A stretch of DNA of 64,000 nucleotides from Cephalopachus bancanus (Eukaryota; Chordata; Mammalia; Primates; Tarsiidae): NCBI GenBank assembly GCA_027257055.1, contig JAPVLO010000956.1, forward strand, positions 283,035 to 347,034, in the 5' to 3' direction. Below are positions 14,500-26,965 of the stretch, one piece after another. Both the position numbers and the translations under genes were made by a program. Position 1 is the stretch's first letter, and each line of letters begins with the position of its first letter. The notes under the pieces were generated by a model that did no database searches, was not told the origin of the DNA, and was given only the letters and a program-made list of their open reading frames with translations.

Positions 14500-14680
14500 G
14501 ACTGTGTGTCAGTTACGATGCTGAGCATTCTGTGTTTTAGCCTTCTGCACTCCCTCCAACAATTCTAGGAAGCAGATGCCACTTTCTTCATTTTCCAGAT
14601 GCAGAAATGGAGGCTTGGAGAGATTTAAGTAATGTGTTTAGAATGACTGAGACTCAGACTGTCTCTCAGTTCCAAAGCCC
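14500..14680. repeat. MIR-like fragment
   Basis: GTGTGTCAGTTACGATGCTG, then CATTTTCCAGATGCAGAAAT and GGCTTGGAGAGATTTAAGTA are typical MIR wording. Confidence 0.65.
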
Positions 14681-15355
14681 TTGCTCTTCTTTGTGAGCAA
14701 AAGCGTGACTGGGAGGAAAGTCCAGGGAGGGCTGTGAGTGGTGAAGTCAGTTTTCAAGGATTGGAAATGAAAGAACAGTGCCATTGCTAGACTAGAGGTA
14801 TCTGCCATCAGCTGCCATTCCAAGTGTTGGGGTCTTTAAGTGAAAGAACTTAGACTTTCCCAGTGTGGACGTCTGCAATCGTAAGGCCCGGCTTACACCC
14901 ATTTCTTGACCTCATTATGAATAGTGCCCCACTCACTTTTAAAAGTATTGTAGTTTGGATAGTTACATGGTCTCCTTTCCATAAATCTTCCTGTGTTCTC
15001 TTCAGATTAATGTACAGACTGGTGTTTCATTGCAAGTAGCACTCATAAAGCTTGTTCTGTTTTCATTTACCCTTTCTTTGCCCCTGTCCCAAGTTACACT
15101 TTTCAAGATAGCTTTGGCTTTATGGTCTATTCACCTGACTAATTTATAGGCAGGGTTTGTTTAATTAAGTCAACCATTAACACGGTTTTGCCCTACTTGC
15201 TTTATCATTCTTTTTGCAGATCATTTAAGGTAAATGACACTTTACCCCAGTGTACTTCCATAGCTGAAATAAGCTCATAAACCTTTCTTGAAACCTATTT
15301 GGTATAGTGGAGGAACCTTTTGCATAATTTGATTTTCATTTTCAAGATGGTGTTA

Positions 15356-15480
15356 GAGCCAAGTGTGGTGGCACGCACTTGTAATCCCAGCTGCTCAGGA
15401 AGTTGAAGCAGGAAGATCACTTGAACCCAGGAGTTTGAGGCCAGAAATATATACATATATGTATGTATATATATATATGG
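15356..15480 (+). repeat. Alu fragment with TA/TG simple repeat
   Basis: An old left-arm-like piece is followed by an (AT)n/(GT)n tract at 15446-15480, about 120 bases before the first reticulon exon. Confidence 0.75.
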
Positions 15481-15601
15481 TTTTTTTTTCCTTCAAGTGG
15501 GGTATACCTGTATTTGTATGCTAGTGTGAGGCTCCACAGATCATGCAAGTCACAGTGGCTGTGATCATTCTTATAACCTGTATTCCCTTTTCTTCTGACA
15601 G

Positions 15602-15809
15602 TGCACGATCTGATTTTCTGGCGAGATGTGAAGAAGACGGGGTTTGTCTTTGGCACCACACTGATCATGCTGCTTTCCCTGGCAGCTTTCAGTGTCATCA
15701 GTGTGATTTCTTACCTCATCCTGGCTCTTCTCTCTGTCACCATCAGCTTCAGGGTCTACAAGTCTGTTATCCAAGCTGTACAGAAGTCAGAAGAAGGCCA
15801 TCCATTCAA
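15602..15809 (+). CDS. RTN3: RTN3 reticulon-domain exon 1 (208 nt)
   Basis: This exon opens the reticulon homology domain. It reads (V)[19 protein letters not shown], then a long hydrophobic stretch, and ends EEGHPFK. The hydrophobic run is the first of the two unusually long membrane hairpins that wedge into the ER membrane. The acceptor follows a pyrimidine tract ending TTCTGACAG; the donor is GTGAGT. The first valine codon is split, with one base coming from an upstream exon outside the window, and the last lysine codon is split AA|A with the next exon. I separate RTN3 from RTN1 and RTN4 by the [12 protein letters not shown] wording; RTN4 has a different start (VVDLLYWRD). Confidence 0.97.
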
Positions 15810-16307
15810 GTGAGTTAAAGTTTTGTGAGCAACATTCTACATGTTGGTGGGGGGTTCATGGAGGCTGATCAGATCTAAAAATCAGAGCTGACTAAATATC
15901 AAGAATTATGGGCCATAAGGCAGCTGACGGGTGGCCTAAACATCAACTAGAGACCTTGGGAGCTCTGTAAGCAGTGGTCAGATTAGGAGCCAATAACTTT
16001 TTGACAAACTAGAGGCTTATACTTAAGGTCCAAAGAAGACACTAAATTCTTCTTTAGAGCATGGTAGGGAAGGCCCAGCACCTAGAGCAGCCCCCCATAT
16101 AATTAAGTTCTGAAATGTGGTGTTGAGGCTATGCCTTTGGAAATCCAGAGCTCTGTTTACTCTTGGTTTTGTTACTGCTTTCCTTCTTATCTCTCTCTTA
16201 GTTTATACCAGAGGCATGTCTTAATGAACTCAATAGTCATGCGTTTCTAGGCTGCAGTTGCTAGCTTTTCTGATTGGGCTTTAACTATTTGTTGGTTGAT
16301 TGGTTCG
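15810..16307 (+). other. RTN3 intron, unique sequence
   Basis: I see no repeat I can name and no gene in this stretch after the first reticulon exon. Confidence 0.6.
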
Positions 16308-17144
16308 TTTGTTTATTTTTGAGTCAGAATCTCACTCTGTTACCCAGACTGGAGTGCGGTAGCACAGTCACAGCTACTGCAGCCTCAACCTGCTAGGCTC
16401 ATGCAATCCTTCTGCCTCAGCCTTCCAAGTAACTGGGACTACAGGTGTGCGCCACCATGCCCAGCTAATTTTTTGGTTTATTGTAGAGATGAGGTCTTGC
16501 CAAGTTGCCCTGTGCTGACTCAAACCCCTAAGCTTAGGCAATCTCCTCACCTCCTCCTCCCAAAGTGCTGAGATTACTGCACCCAGCTGGACTTTAACGT
16601 TTTCTTCACACTTTTCTCTTGAGATTCTTAGCACATAAAAATGTTTAACTTCAACATTAGCATATCACAGTTTTTTAACAATTTGTTTCTCATAGAGAAA
16701 GAGACCCTGCTGTGACCTCTCAGGATGACAACAGTTTAGGCTCCTGGCTGTAGCTCTGCTCCTTGTATTTTCTCTTGGAGAAAAGAAAAGGAATCACTTA
16801 AACTATATGTAGCATTAAAAGTTTGGTTGCAAATTAGTTTTGGTGTTTTTTGTTGTTGTTGTTTTTAATCGGAGTCTTACTCCGTCGCCCAGACTGGAGT
16901 TCAGTGGCACGCTCCCGGCCACCGCAGCCTCGACCTGCTGGGCTCCGGCGATTCTTCCGCCTCAGCCTTCCAAGTAGCCAGAACTACAGGCGTGCGCTAC
17001 CACACCCGGCTAATTTTTGATTTATTGTAGAGATGAGGTCTCACCAAGTTGCCCGGGTGGGTCTCGAACCCACAGGCTCAGGCAATCCACTCGCCTCGGC
17101 CTCCCAAAGTGCTGGGATTACAAGCTGAGCTACCGAGCCTGGCC
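16308..17144 (-). repeat. Two antisense Alu dimers
   Basis: An older copy (16308-16587) and a young-lineage copy (16846-17144), separated by unique sequence. Confidence 0.88.
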
Positions 17145-17399
17145 GCAAATTAGTTTTAATTAATCAATAGTTGTTGAATGAGTGAATAAATTTTACTGTT
17201 TTGCAATAAACTCAGATAGATTTCTTAACAGTTTTCCTCCCTCTTTTGCATTACATTATATGTGGACTTATAAAATGCATTTTGCTAAGTTGTATTAATT
17301 ATAGCATCTAGTTTTTATAGCTTTTATGTTAGATAGTAAATATTATCTTAATAGGTAGAAAGGAAAGCATGCCTATTACTCTCCTGCTTTCCCCACAAT

Positions 17400-17520
17400 A
17401 CTGAAGGCTTCTAAGGCAGGAGTTGTCTTATCTGTCCTGACATCCCAGCACCTGGCAGAGTATCTTGTAGACTGTAGGCATGCAGTAAATATTGAATGAA
17501 TGCACAAGTGATGAGCACCT
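17400..17520. repeat. MIR/L2-like fragment
   Basis: CCCAGCACCTGGCAGAGTAT and GGCATGCAGTAAATATTGAA show the characteristic end. Confidence 0.65.
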
Positions 17521-17721
17521 GTCTTCTGTGGTTTTAAGCTCTATCAGATTTGATATCTTCACTCTCTTTTTTTGCTTTTGGGTTTTTTTAAGCTAGGTAA
17601 AGGATGTTAATTTGTTTTCTTTTTAAACAAATGTTTTATAATGCCTTCTTGATTGTTTTGAAATGGAATTTACAGATAATGTAATCTGTCTGCAAATATA
17701 ACTTTCAAAAAAATAAGTCAT

Positions 17722-17888
17722 GGAGCCAGGAATTGTGGCAACACTTGTAGTACCAGCTGCTCGGGAGGCTGAGACAGGACAGTCACTTGAGGCCAGGAGT
17801 TTAAGGCTGCAGTGAGCTATGATCGTGGCTGTAAATAGCCACTACGTGCCTGTCTTGGCAGTATAGTGAGACTTCATCTCTAAAAGGA
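17722..17888 (+). repeat. Free Alu monomer (old)
   Basis: A single-arm copy (GGAATTGTGGCAACACTTGT to ACTTCATCTCTAAAAGGA). The next Alu is inserted in its tail. Confidence 0.75.
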
Positions 17889-18182
17889 TTTTTTTTTTTT
17901 TTTGAGTCGGAGTCTCACTCTGTCGCCCAGACTGGAGTGCAGTGGCACACTCCCGGCCACAGCAACCTCGACCTATTGGGCTTTAGCAATCCTTCCACCT
18001 CAGCCTTCCAAGTAGCTGAAACTACAGGTGTGCGCTACCATGCTCGGCTAATTTTTTTGATTTCTTGTAGAGATGAAGTCTGGCCAAGTTGCCCAGGTGG
18101 GTCTCAAACCCGCCGGCTCAGGCAATCCATTCACCTCAGCCTCCCAAAGCGCAGGATTACAGGCTGAGCCACCGAGCCTGGC
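17889..18182 (-). repeat. Alu dimer nested in the monomer tail, with TSD
   Basis: TTCTAAAAGGATTTTT-like text on both sides is a clear target-site duplication. Confidence 0.9.
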
Positions 18183-18211
18183 TTCTAAAAGGATTTTTAA
18201 AAAAATTTTTT

Positions 18212-18504
18212 AAGCCGGGCTCGGTAGCTCAACCTGTAATCCCAGCACTTTGGGAGGCTGAGGTGAGTGGATTGCCTGAGCCCGTGGGTTCGAGACCCGC
18301 CTGGGCAACTTGGCGAGACCTCATCTCTACAACAGATCAAAAAATCAGCCGGGCATGGTAGCGCATGCCTGTAATTCCGGCTACTCAGAAGGCTGAGGCA
18401 GAAGGATCGTCGGAACCCAGCAGGTCGAGGCTGCGGTGGCCGGGAGCGGCCGCTGCACTCCAGTCTGGGCGACAGAGTGAGACTCCAACTCAAAAAAAAA
18501 AAAA
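18212..18504 (+). repeat. Alu dimer, young lineage
   Basis: Starts AAGCCGGGCTCGGTAGCTCA. It faces the previous antisense copy about 30 bases away, forming a close inverted pair. Confidence 0.92.
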
Positions 18505-18565
18505 TTTTTTTTTAATAGATCATAGCAGTAATATAAAGATGTGATAAGATAGAAAGCCATTTATA

Positions 18566-18845
18566 GCTGGGCTCGGTGGCTCAGCCTGTAATCGCACACC
18601 TTTGGGAGGCTGAGGTGAATGGATTGCCTGAGCCCGCAGGTTCGAGACCCTCCTGGGCAGGTGAGACCTCATCTCTACAATAAATCAAAAAAATTAGCCG
18701 AGCATAGTAGCATGCACCTGTAGTTCCAGCTACTTGGAAGGCTGAGGCGGAAGGATCACTGGAGCCCAGCAGGTCGAGGCTGCAGTGGCCAGGAGCGACC
18801 ACTGCACGCCAGTCTGGGCGACAGTGAGACTCCAACTCAAAACAA
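18566..18845 (+). repeat. Alu dimer, young lineage, perfect 15-bp TSD
   Basis: AGAAAGCCATTTATA occurs at 18551-18565 and 18846-18860 without mismatch, which points to a comparatively recent insertion. Confidence 0.95.
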
Positions 18846-19162
18846 AGAAAGCCATTTATAATGAAGTAGTGTGTATTTTGGTCAGCATTTAATTGCTTGG
18901 CCATGACTACACTAAAAAGCATAAGAAGTCAGATACTTGGACCTACCTGTACAATCACCAATACGGATGTAGTTTTCCAAACTTGCAGAAAAAAAATTAG
19001 TGAAGTTTTACCATAAACAAAATACAGTTTTAGAAAATCTAGATTACTTTAAAACTGTTGAGAAAATACCTTATTTTTATGTATCCTGGGCCATTGATTA
19101 TAAATAGGTTGACTTCATGAATAGCCAATGAGGCAGTAAAAGTTATGCAGAACATAGGACAG

Positions 19163-19454
19163 TTTTTTTTTGTTTTTTTTGTTTTTTTAGTTGGAGTCTC
19201 ACTCTGTCACCCAGACTGGAGTGTAGTGGCCCCTTCCAGCCACTCCAGCCTTGACCTGCTGGGCTCCACCTCAGCCTTCCAAGTAGCTAGAACTACAGGC
19301 GCACGCTACCATGCCCGGCTAATTTTTGATTTATTGTAGAGATGAGGTCTCGCCAAGTTGCCCAGGCGGGTCTTGAACCCGCAGGCTCAGGCAACTCACT
19401 CACCTCGGCCTCCCAAAGCGCTGGGATTATAGGCTGAGCCACCAAGCCCGGCCT
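19163..19454 (-). repeat. Alu dimer, young lineage
   Basis: Flanked by ATAGGACAGTT and ATAAGACAGTT; it ends about 230 bases before the second reticulon exon. Confidence 0.92.
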
Positions 19455-19686
19455 ATAAGACAGTTCTTAATTGTGCATGACTGTCCCACACTTTGTAGAC
19501 ATCTGGCATCTTTGCCTCTGCCCACCCCATGACAGTGTGTCCTCACCCCAACCCATGACAGCAAAGAATGCGCCTACAGATGTTTAAAGTGCCCTGGAGG
19601 CTCATTTCAGATTCTAAAGAACTGCTGTGCCAGCAGAAAATGGCCTTCCATGTCAAATGTGTGACTGTTTCTTCTTCTTCTGGAAG

Positions 19687-19825
19687 AGCTTACCTGGATG
19701 TAGACATCACTCTGTCCTCAGAAGCCTTCCACAACTACATGAATGCTGCCATGGTGCATGTCAACAGGGCCCTGAAACTTATCATTCGTCTCTTTCTGGT
19801 GGAAGATCTGGTTGACTCCTTGAAG
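19687..19825 (+). CDS. RTN3: RTN3 reticulon-domain exon 2 (139 nt), the hydrophilic loop
   Basis: It encodes [20 protein letters not shown] and continues to [12 protein letters not shown], most of the loop of about 66 residues between the two membrane hairpins. The acceptor lies after a run of TTC repeats ending GGAAG, and the donor is GTTAGT, which is non-consensus at +3. The length matches the corresponding RTN4 exon. One loop position reads MVHVNRA, where I recall MVHINRA in human. Confidence 0.97.
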
Positions 19826-20209
19826 GTTAGTTGATTTTGCAGCTTTTGGTGGTGAGACTAAGAAAAACCAGGGACGGGGTTATAATTCAGTGGAGAAACA
19901 GTACATAGGGTTTTATCAGGCAAAAATGAGCATTTGTTCATCTCAATCTGTAGAAGTGGGGATAGGCGTCATTAGAGAAAGGTGCTGCCTCTTGCTGGGA
20001 AACAGACATCAGAACTGGTGGCGTTGCAGGTACCCTCTGTCTTTGGTCTAAGAGAACTACAGAATTCTTTTGTGTACCCTTAAATATGTACAGCATACTT
20101 GGGGGAACCCTTTTTTTTTAAATTGCTCGTGTCAGACATCACTAAGTTTATGCAGACTTAATTAGCTGGAAGACAGTGGCATCAGTTAATCTGAATTTTG
20201 CTTCCACAG

Positions 20210-20279
20210 CTGGCTGTCTTCATGTGGCTGATGACCTATGTTGGTGCCGTTTTTAATGGAATCACCCTTCTGATTCTTG
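20210..20279 (+). CDS. RTN3: RTN3 reticulon-domain exon 3 (70 nt)
   Basis: It encodes [20 protein letters not shown] and the start of the second hydrophobic hairpin. The acceptor is CTTCCACAG and the donor GTAAGA. The alanine codon at the 3' edge is split G|CC with the following exon. The intron before it is only 384 bases and contains no Alu. Confidence 0.97.
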
Positions 20280-20891
20280 GTAAGATGGCAAGGAAATGTC
20301 TCCATGCTCTTTGAAGTAATTTGTAAGAATAAGAGAGAGGAGAATGCCTAGTTTGACTGCACTCATTCTGCATGACGCAGCCTTTTTTTTTTCCAAGTAG
20401 GAATTTGTTAGAGGATAGAAAAACTCCCAGCAGAAGGAGGGGTCCTGAAAGGATTGCCCTGTGTGGCCCAGCCTTTAGCATCCAGAGACCTGGAAGTAGG
20501 TACTGTAGGAACCTGGTTGTGGTCATAGGTTTATTGGTCCCAATTATAAAGAAATAGCAAAACAGCTGGAGGTAAAGGAGATGTGTCTATATTAGGTTTA
20601 AATATGGGGCTCTTATTTACAGAAACCATTTTTGTAATTTGGAAATTGTTATTTGTGGTACAAATAACCTGTGTACCTGGAGAGGTTTTTTGTTTGTCTT
20701 TTGGGTTTTTTTAGTAAGTACTACTCCAACTTACCTCTTTTTATCTAACTGGCCTTAATGGGCAGCTGCAGCTGGGATTTCTCATTTTGAGGAGGATCTG
20801 TGTTTCCGTATCTTTCATGAGGAAAAATGTCTGTGTTACTCAGTCTTGAGACTGTGACTGTCTCACATTTACACTTGCTTCTGTCTTACAG

Positions 20892-20938
20892 CCGAACTGC
20901 TCATTTTCAGTGTCCCGATTGTCTATGAGAAGTACAAG
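20892..20938 (+). CDS. RTN3: RTN3 reticulon-domain exon 4 (47 nt micro-exon)
   Basis: It encodes AELLIFSVPIVYEKYK, the end of the second membrane hairpin. It has a strong acceptor (CTGTCTTACAG) and a strong donor (GTAAGTG). A full-length antisense Alu begins only 55 bases past the donor, so this short exon sits right beside a potential Alu-driven splice competitor. Confidence 0.97.
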
Positions 20939-20992
20939 GTAAGTGTTTGTCTGTTCCGAATCATATGTGCCAGCATGACCAGTTTTATTTCT

Positions 20993-21279
20993 TTTTTTTT
21001 GAGTTGGAGTTTCACTCTGTCGCCCAGACTGGAGTGCAGTGGCCGCTCCCAGCCACTGCAGCCTCGACCTGCTGGGCTCTGGCGATCCTTCCGCCTCAGC
21101 CTTCCAGTAGCCAGAATTATAGGCATGCGCTACGACGCCCGGCTGATTTTTTTTTTTTGATTTATTGTAGAGATGAGGTCTTGCCTGCCCAGGCGGGTCT
21201 CGAACCCGCGGGCTCAGGCAATCCACTCACCTCAGCCTCCCAAAGGCGCAGGATTACAGGCTGAGCCACCAAGCCCGGC
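20993..21279 (-). repeat. Alu dimer, young lineage
   Basis: Full antisense copy immediately downstream of the 47-nt RTN3 exon. It has a perfect GCGGGTCTCGAACCCGC hairpin. Confidence 0.93.
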
Positions 21280-21558
21280 TTATTTCGTTTTTGAGATGTT
21301 GAAAGTTCGCAGCAGTCTTTCCATAACCATTTCTACAATCTACTTTGTAAGTCAGGTGTCTACAAGAAATGAGTAGCAGTGGTTACCTACAAGGAAAGAA
21401 ACTGGAAATCTAGGAAAGATCGAGACTTATTTTTTATACACCTTGTTTTGTGCTTTTTGAGCTTTTATCACATGGATGCATTGACTGTTCAGAAATAATA
21501 AGTTGAAAAAAATTCTTGAAGGACTAACACGTGGGTTACAAAGAAACTTAAACTTTAG

Positions 21559-21848
21559 TTTTTTTTTTTTTTTGAGTTGGAGTCTCACTCTGTCACCCAG
21601 ACTGGAGTGCAGTGGCCGCTCCCGGCCACCACAACCTCGACCTGCTGGGCTCCGGTGATCCTTCCGTCCCAGCCTTCCAAGTAGCCAGAACTACAGGCGT
21701 GTGCTGCCACACCCAGCTAATTTTTGATTTATTGTAGAGATGAGGTCTCAAGTTGCCCAGGCGGGTCACGAACCCACGGGCTCAGGCAATCCACTCACCT
21801 CAGCCTCCCAAAGGCGCAGGATTATAGGCTGAGCCACCGAGCCCAGCT
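21559..21848 (-). repeat. Alu dimer, young lineage
   Basis: Flanked by TAAACTTTAG and TAAACTGTAG. Confidence 0.92.
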
Positions 21849-22205
21849 AAACTGTAGATTATTAAGGGAACCCATCAGTGTGAACAGATGTTCACCTCAT
21901 GGAATGATGTATACTGAGTATATAGATGCTACGAAGTTATTCCTTGTGGATTAACTCATCCACCCATAGACTTCTTTGCCTTCTAGCATTAAATGGATTG
22001 GTCTTACCCCACAGCCTTAGCATGCTTATGACTGCAGAATATATATTAGACATACAGTTTGAGTATTCAGGAAATGCTGTGTGCTCCAGGGTCTCTAAAG
22101 GAAATACCTACCCAGGAAGACTTAGCTCTTTAAAAGATGAATGATTTTTACTTTACCAAGTGTGGAATGTTAATGGAATAATTTGAAGTCTAAAACTAGG
22201 AAGGG

Positions 22206-22462
22206 TTTTTTTTGTTTGTTTGTTTCTTTGTTTTGTTTTTTTTTGAGTTGGAGTTTCATTCCGTCGCCCAGACTGGAGTGCAGTGGCCGCAATAAATCAA
22301 AAATAGCCAGGCGTGGTAGCGCACGCCTATAGTTCCAGCTACCTGGAAGGCTGAGGCGGAAGGATCGCCAGAGCCCAGCAGGTCAAGGCTGCGGTGGCCG
22401 GGAGCGGCCACTGCACTCCAGTTGGGGTGACAGTGAGACTCCACTCAAAAAAAAAAAAAATT
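22206..22462. repeat. Fold-back Alu: - fragment fused to + right arm
   Basis: A T-rich head and 50 bases of antisense Alu end abruptly at CAGTGGCCGC and continue as a sense right arm with A-tail. The two ends are reverse complements of each other. TAAAACTAG and TAAACTAG flank the unit. Confidence 0.85.
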
Positions 22463-22548
22463 GGTAAACTAGACAAAAGAACAGTGCCTTCAAGAAAATT
22501 GTTAATGTACGTGTTGTCACAACTAAAGTCTACTTGCCTTTCTTAAAG

Positions 22549-22607
22549 ACCCAGATTGATCACTATGTTGGCATCGCTCGGGATCAGACCAAGGCAGTTG
22601 TTGAAAA
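22549..22607 (+). CDS. RTN3: RTN3 reticulon-domain exon 5 (59 nt)
   Basis: It encodes TQIDHYVGIARDQTKAVVEK, the cytosolic tail after the second hairpin. The acceptor is TTCTTAAAG and the donor GTAAGTAC. The final lysine codon is split AA|G. The motif QIDHYxGxA is diagnostic for the reticulon C-terminus. An inverted Alu chimera ends about 85 bases upstream in the preceding intron. Confidence 0.97.
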
Positions 22608-24390
<1,783 letters not shown>

Positions 24391-24436
24391 GATCCAAGCA
24401 AAACTCCCTGGAATCGCCAAAAAAAAGGCAGAATGA
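24391..24436 (+). CDS. RTN3: RTN3 terminal coding exon with stop
   Basis: It encodes the C-terminal residues IQAKLPGIAKKKAE followed by TGA. The acceptor is a pyrimidine tract ending TTCAATAG. The lysine-rich end (KKKAE) fits the dilysine-like ER retention signal of the family (established knowledge). The eight-A run here is intact in frame, in contrast to the G/C-run problems in ZFTA and SPINDOC. Confidence 0.97.
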
Positions 24437-25274
24437 GCACATGGAAACCAGAGATGCAACAGTTACTAAAACACCATTTAATAGTTATAACATTGTTATG
24501 TGTACTATGAAGGAACATGCTCAGTGTCAGCTTGAGCCTGCATTCCAAGCTTTTTTTTTTTTAATTTGGTGTTTTCTCCCATCCTTTCCCTTTATCCTCA
24601 GTATCAAGCACAAGAATTGTTGGACTAAAAAAGAGCTATCTTAGAATGCAAACGAATAAAGAAGTTCATAGGATAAATCAGTACCTTAATATGGTGGCAG
24701 AGCTTTTCCCCCAGAGCTTGAAAGGGGAAAGATTGGAAGTAAAAGAGAAAATGAAAGCTAGACGCCGCTCTTGGTCCTTCTCTCCAGATTTCAGGACTAG
24801 GCTTACTCAGCTTCCCATTGTAGTTTTGCCCTTATTTTTAAGTTAAATAATGATTAACTTATGAAGAAATTATTCAGGGACAGGAGTGTGATTCCTTCTG
24901 GGGCTCTCTTTGAAGCCCTCAAGTCCCGTCTTCCACCCTACAATGTGAGCAGCTATTCCTAATATTTTTTTCTTAATACTATAATTCTCAACTCTGTGAA
25001 TAACTTCTAGGTGGTAGTGATAACTCCTGATTCCCAGAATGCCATCTGATAAAAAAGAATAGAAAGGAAGCGGAATGTGGGGTGGAGAGGGAGTCAGCAG
25101 GAGTGCCGCGCAGCCACCACCTGTCGGCTCTGTCTCTAGAGAAGGAAAGGCTCCTCCATTTGGGAAGGTGGCATCTGCGTCATTCTTCTTGGATGTCACT
25201 TCTGAGCGCTGGTTTGAGAACTCGTTCCCGAATGTGCTTTCCTCCCTCTCCCTTGCCCACCTCACCTCAAGTTT

Positions 25275-25311
25275 AATAAATATGGTTGTACTTTTCTTAT
25301 TATGAAATAAA
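25275..25311 (+). terminator. RTN3: RTN3 proximal poly(A) signals (two AATAAA)
   Basis: Two AATAAA hexamers lie 31 bases apart (starts at 25275 and 25306) and are followed by TGTCTG and other T/G-rich sequence of the downstream-element type. Use of either would give a 3' UTR of about 0.9 kb. Use is inferred, not shown. Confidence 0.6.
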
Positions 25312-26487
25312 TGTCTGTAACTGCTGTACACTGCTGTAAACTTGTTAGAGAAAAACATAATCTGCATGTGGGCTCCTCAGTTATGAGTAATTGTAACCCT
25401 ATCTCAGTCTGCGGGGGGGAACATTCTCAAGAGGCGAAACACAGAAACGCAAAAAGGCTTTTTTCTTGCTCTTTTCCCTACAACTTCCTCCCTCACATTC
25501 TGCATCTTCCACCTGTGTTCATCACTGTAGCCTAAGGACCAAAGCCGAGCTGGCTCAACAGGAGATGCCTTGTGTCTGTGGCGAAAAGACCACAAGTTAG
25601 TGTAGAGACGTGCATCTTGTGGTCCAAGTGGAGTTTTAACTGCTGAGGCTAGCTGACGGGTGTGTGTTGTTTCAAGGGTTCCGCTGTCAGGCACATAGAT
25701 GTTCCAGTAGCATCTCTGCCACGGCCCAGGATACTTCTCTGAAGAGTGTTTGCCAAGACGTTTTAGGTGAGGGTGACCAGGTTGGGCTCTAAGTACAATT
25801 AACAGACAGCCGAACAACTGATGTCAGATGGAGGGTCATTGGGAATCTCTGATTCCCGTCTGAGGCTGTTCTTCCTCCCCTTCAACATGAAAATTCAGCA
25901 TACTTGAAAGAAAAGTCATGTGTGAGTGAGTTCCTTCAGATTGTAACTTGTGATCACCCAGAGAGAATGTGCTCTGGTGACCTTAGGCTGGGGCTACAGT
26001 ACTGATGGTCCCCATGTCCTGCAGCTGCTGGAGAGGGTGGTGGAAGGAAATGTTCTTTCCACCTTTTGGGGGGGAAAATCACTTAGAAACTTGGATGAGT
26101 AAAAGATACCCTGCCTTACTCCACTTTCTGGTTTTCTGAGTTCCCTTTCCTTTTGAATTGTTCAGCTGATTTCTGTCCTAGTAGGAAATGCGTTCTCTGT
26201 GGTCATCCTTCACCCTCCCAGGACGCCAATGCACTGATTGTCTTTGTGGGCTTCCCCTCCAAGGGCCCTCTGGCCCTGGAAGCTCCACATCCAGCTTTTT
26301 CTTTTGTTGCTGCTGTGTTTAGATAATTGGGGAGATCTTTGTGCCACGCGGGAATTTTTTTTTAAACCTCTAGATGAAAAATTACTAATGAAACTGTGTG
26401 CGTGTCTGCGTGCAACATAAAAATACAGTAGCACCTATGGAACTTGAATCTTGGTTCCTTTGTAAAACTGCAAATTGATGTGGTATT

Positions 26488-26493
26488 AATAAA
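26488..26493 (+). terminator. RTN3: RTN3 distal poly(A) signal
   Basis: The hexamer AATAAA sits in TGGTATTAATAAAAACACAA and is followed by TGACTGTGGTGTC, a GT-rich element. It is the last plus-strand signal before the ZFTA 3' end. Confidence 0.8.
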
Positions 26494-26524
26494 AACACAA
26501 TGACTGTGGTGTCATTCTGCTAAC

Positions 26525-26530
26525 TTTATT
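26525..26530 (-). terminator. ZFTA: ZFTA distal poly(A) signal
   Basis: TTTATT on the plus strand is AATAAA on the minus strand. It lies 31 bases from the RTN3 distal hexamer on the other strand, so each gene is likely to be cleaved inside or beside the other's signal region. Confidence 0.7.
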
Positions 26531-26959
26531 CTTTATACACAGTCTGGGTAAAGAAAGAACCAAACAAGGCTTCAACCGCCCAGCCCCCCCATCCTCACTC
26601 CACTTTTGGGTCTTTAAAAAGCGACTAGACATTGATACTGGTAAGGATTCCCTAGGCTGCAGAGTTTCCATAGTGGAGCACAGCTGTGCATTTGACTTCA
26701 GATAGAAAAACCATAGGCGAAAGGGGAGTGGGAGGGGCGGAGGGGGTGTCCCAGTTCAGCCTCACACCAGCCTGGGAGTTCTCCCCACCTGTGACATGAA
26801 GCAAGCGGCCTTTACACACATCCCCGTGATGCAACTAAATTTTGAGTCAGTCACCATGGACAATGGGAACAAACTGCATCGGGTCTTCGCTCAAAGAACT
26901 CAAGTGGTCACCTGCTTAGCTCTTCCCCGTAGACTCAGGCTGCTGTGACCATTAAAAAA

Positions 26960-26965
26960 TTTATT
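26960..26965 (-). terminator. ZFTA: ZFTA internal poly(A) signal candidate
   Basis: A second minus-strand AATAAA in an A/T-rich tract. Use would shorten the UTR by about 0.43 kb and separate the ZFTA and RTN3 transcripts. Confidence 0.5.

Larger units (their letters stand above)
24437..26510 (+). other. RTN3: RTN3 3' UTR
   Basis: About 2.07 kb follows the stop with no Alu or LINE insertion that I can see, unlike the introns. It holds several AATAAA hexamers: an early one at 24655-24660, a pair at 25275 and 25306, and the distal one at 26488. Two or more UTR lengths are therefore plausible. The end point is inferred from the distal hexamer plus a normal cleavage distance. Confidence 0.8.

Noticed and set aside
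15446..15480. AT/GT-rich tract near the RTN3 exon
   Set aside because: Ordinary simple repeat; no structure beyond that.
20947..21264. Many 60-130 codon frames reading like [20 protein letters not shown]
   Set aside because: These are translations of antisense Alu copies and recur throughout the window. They are not genes.
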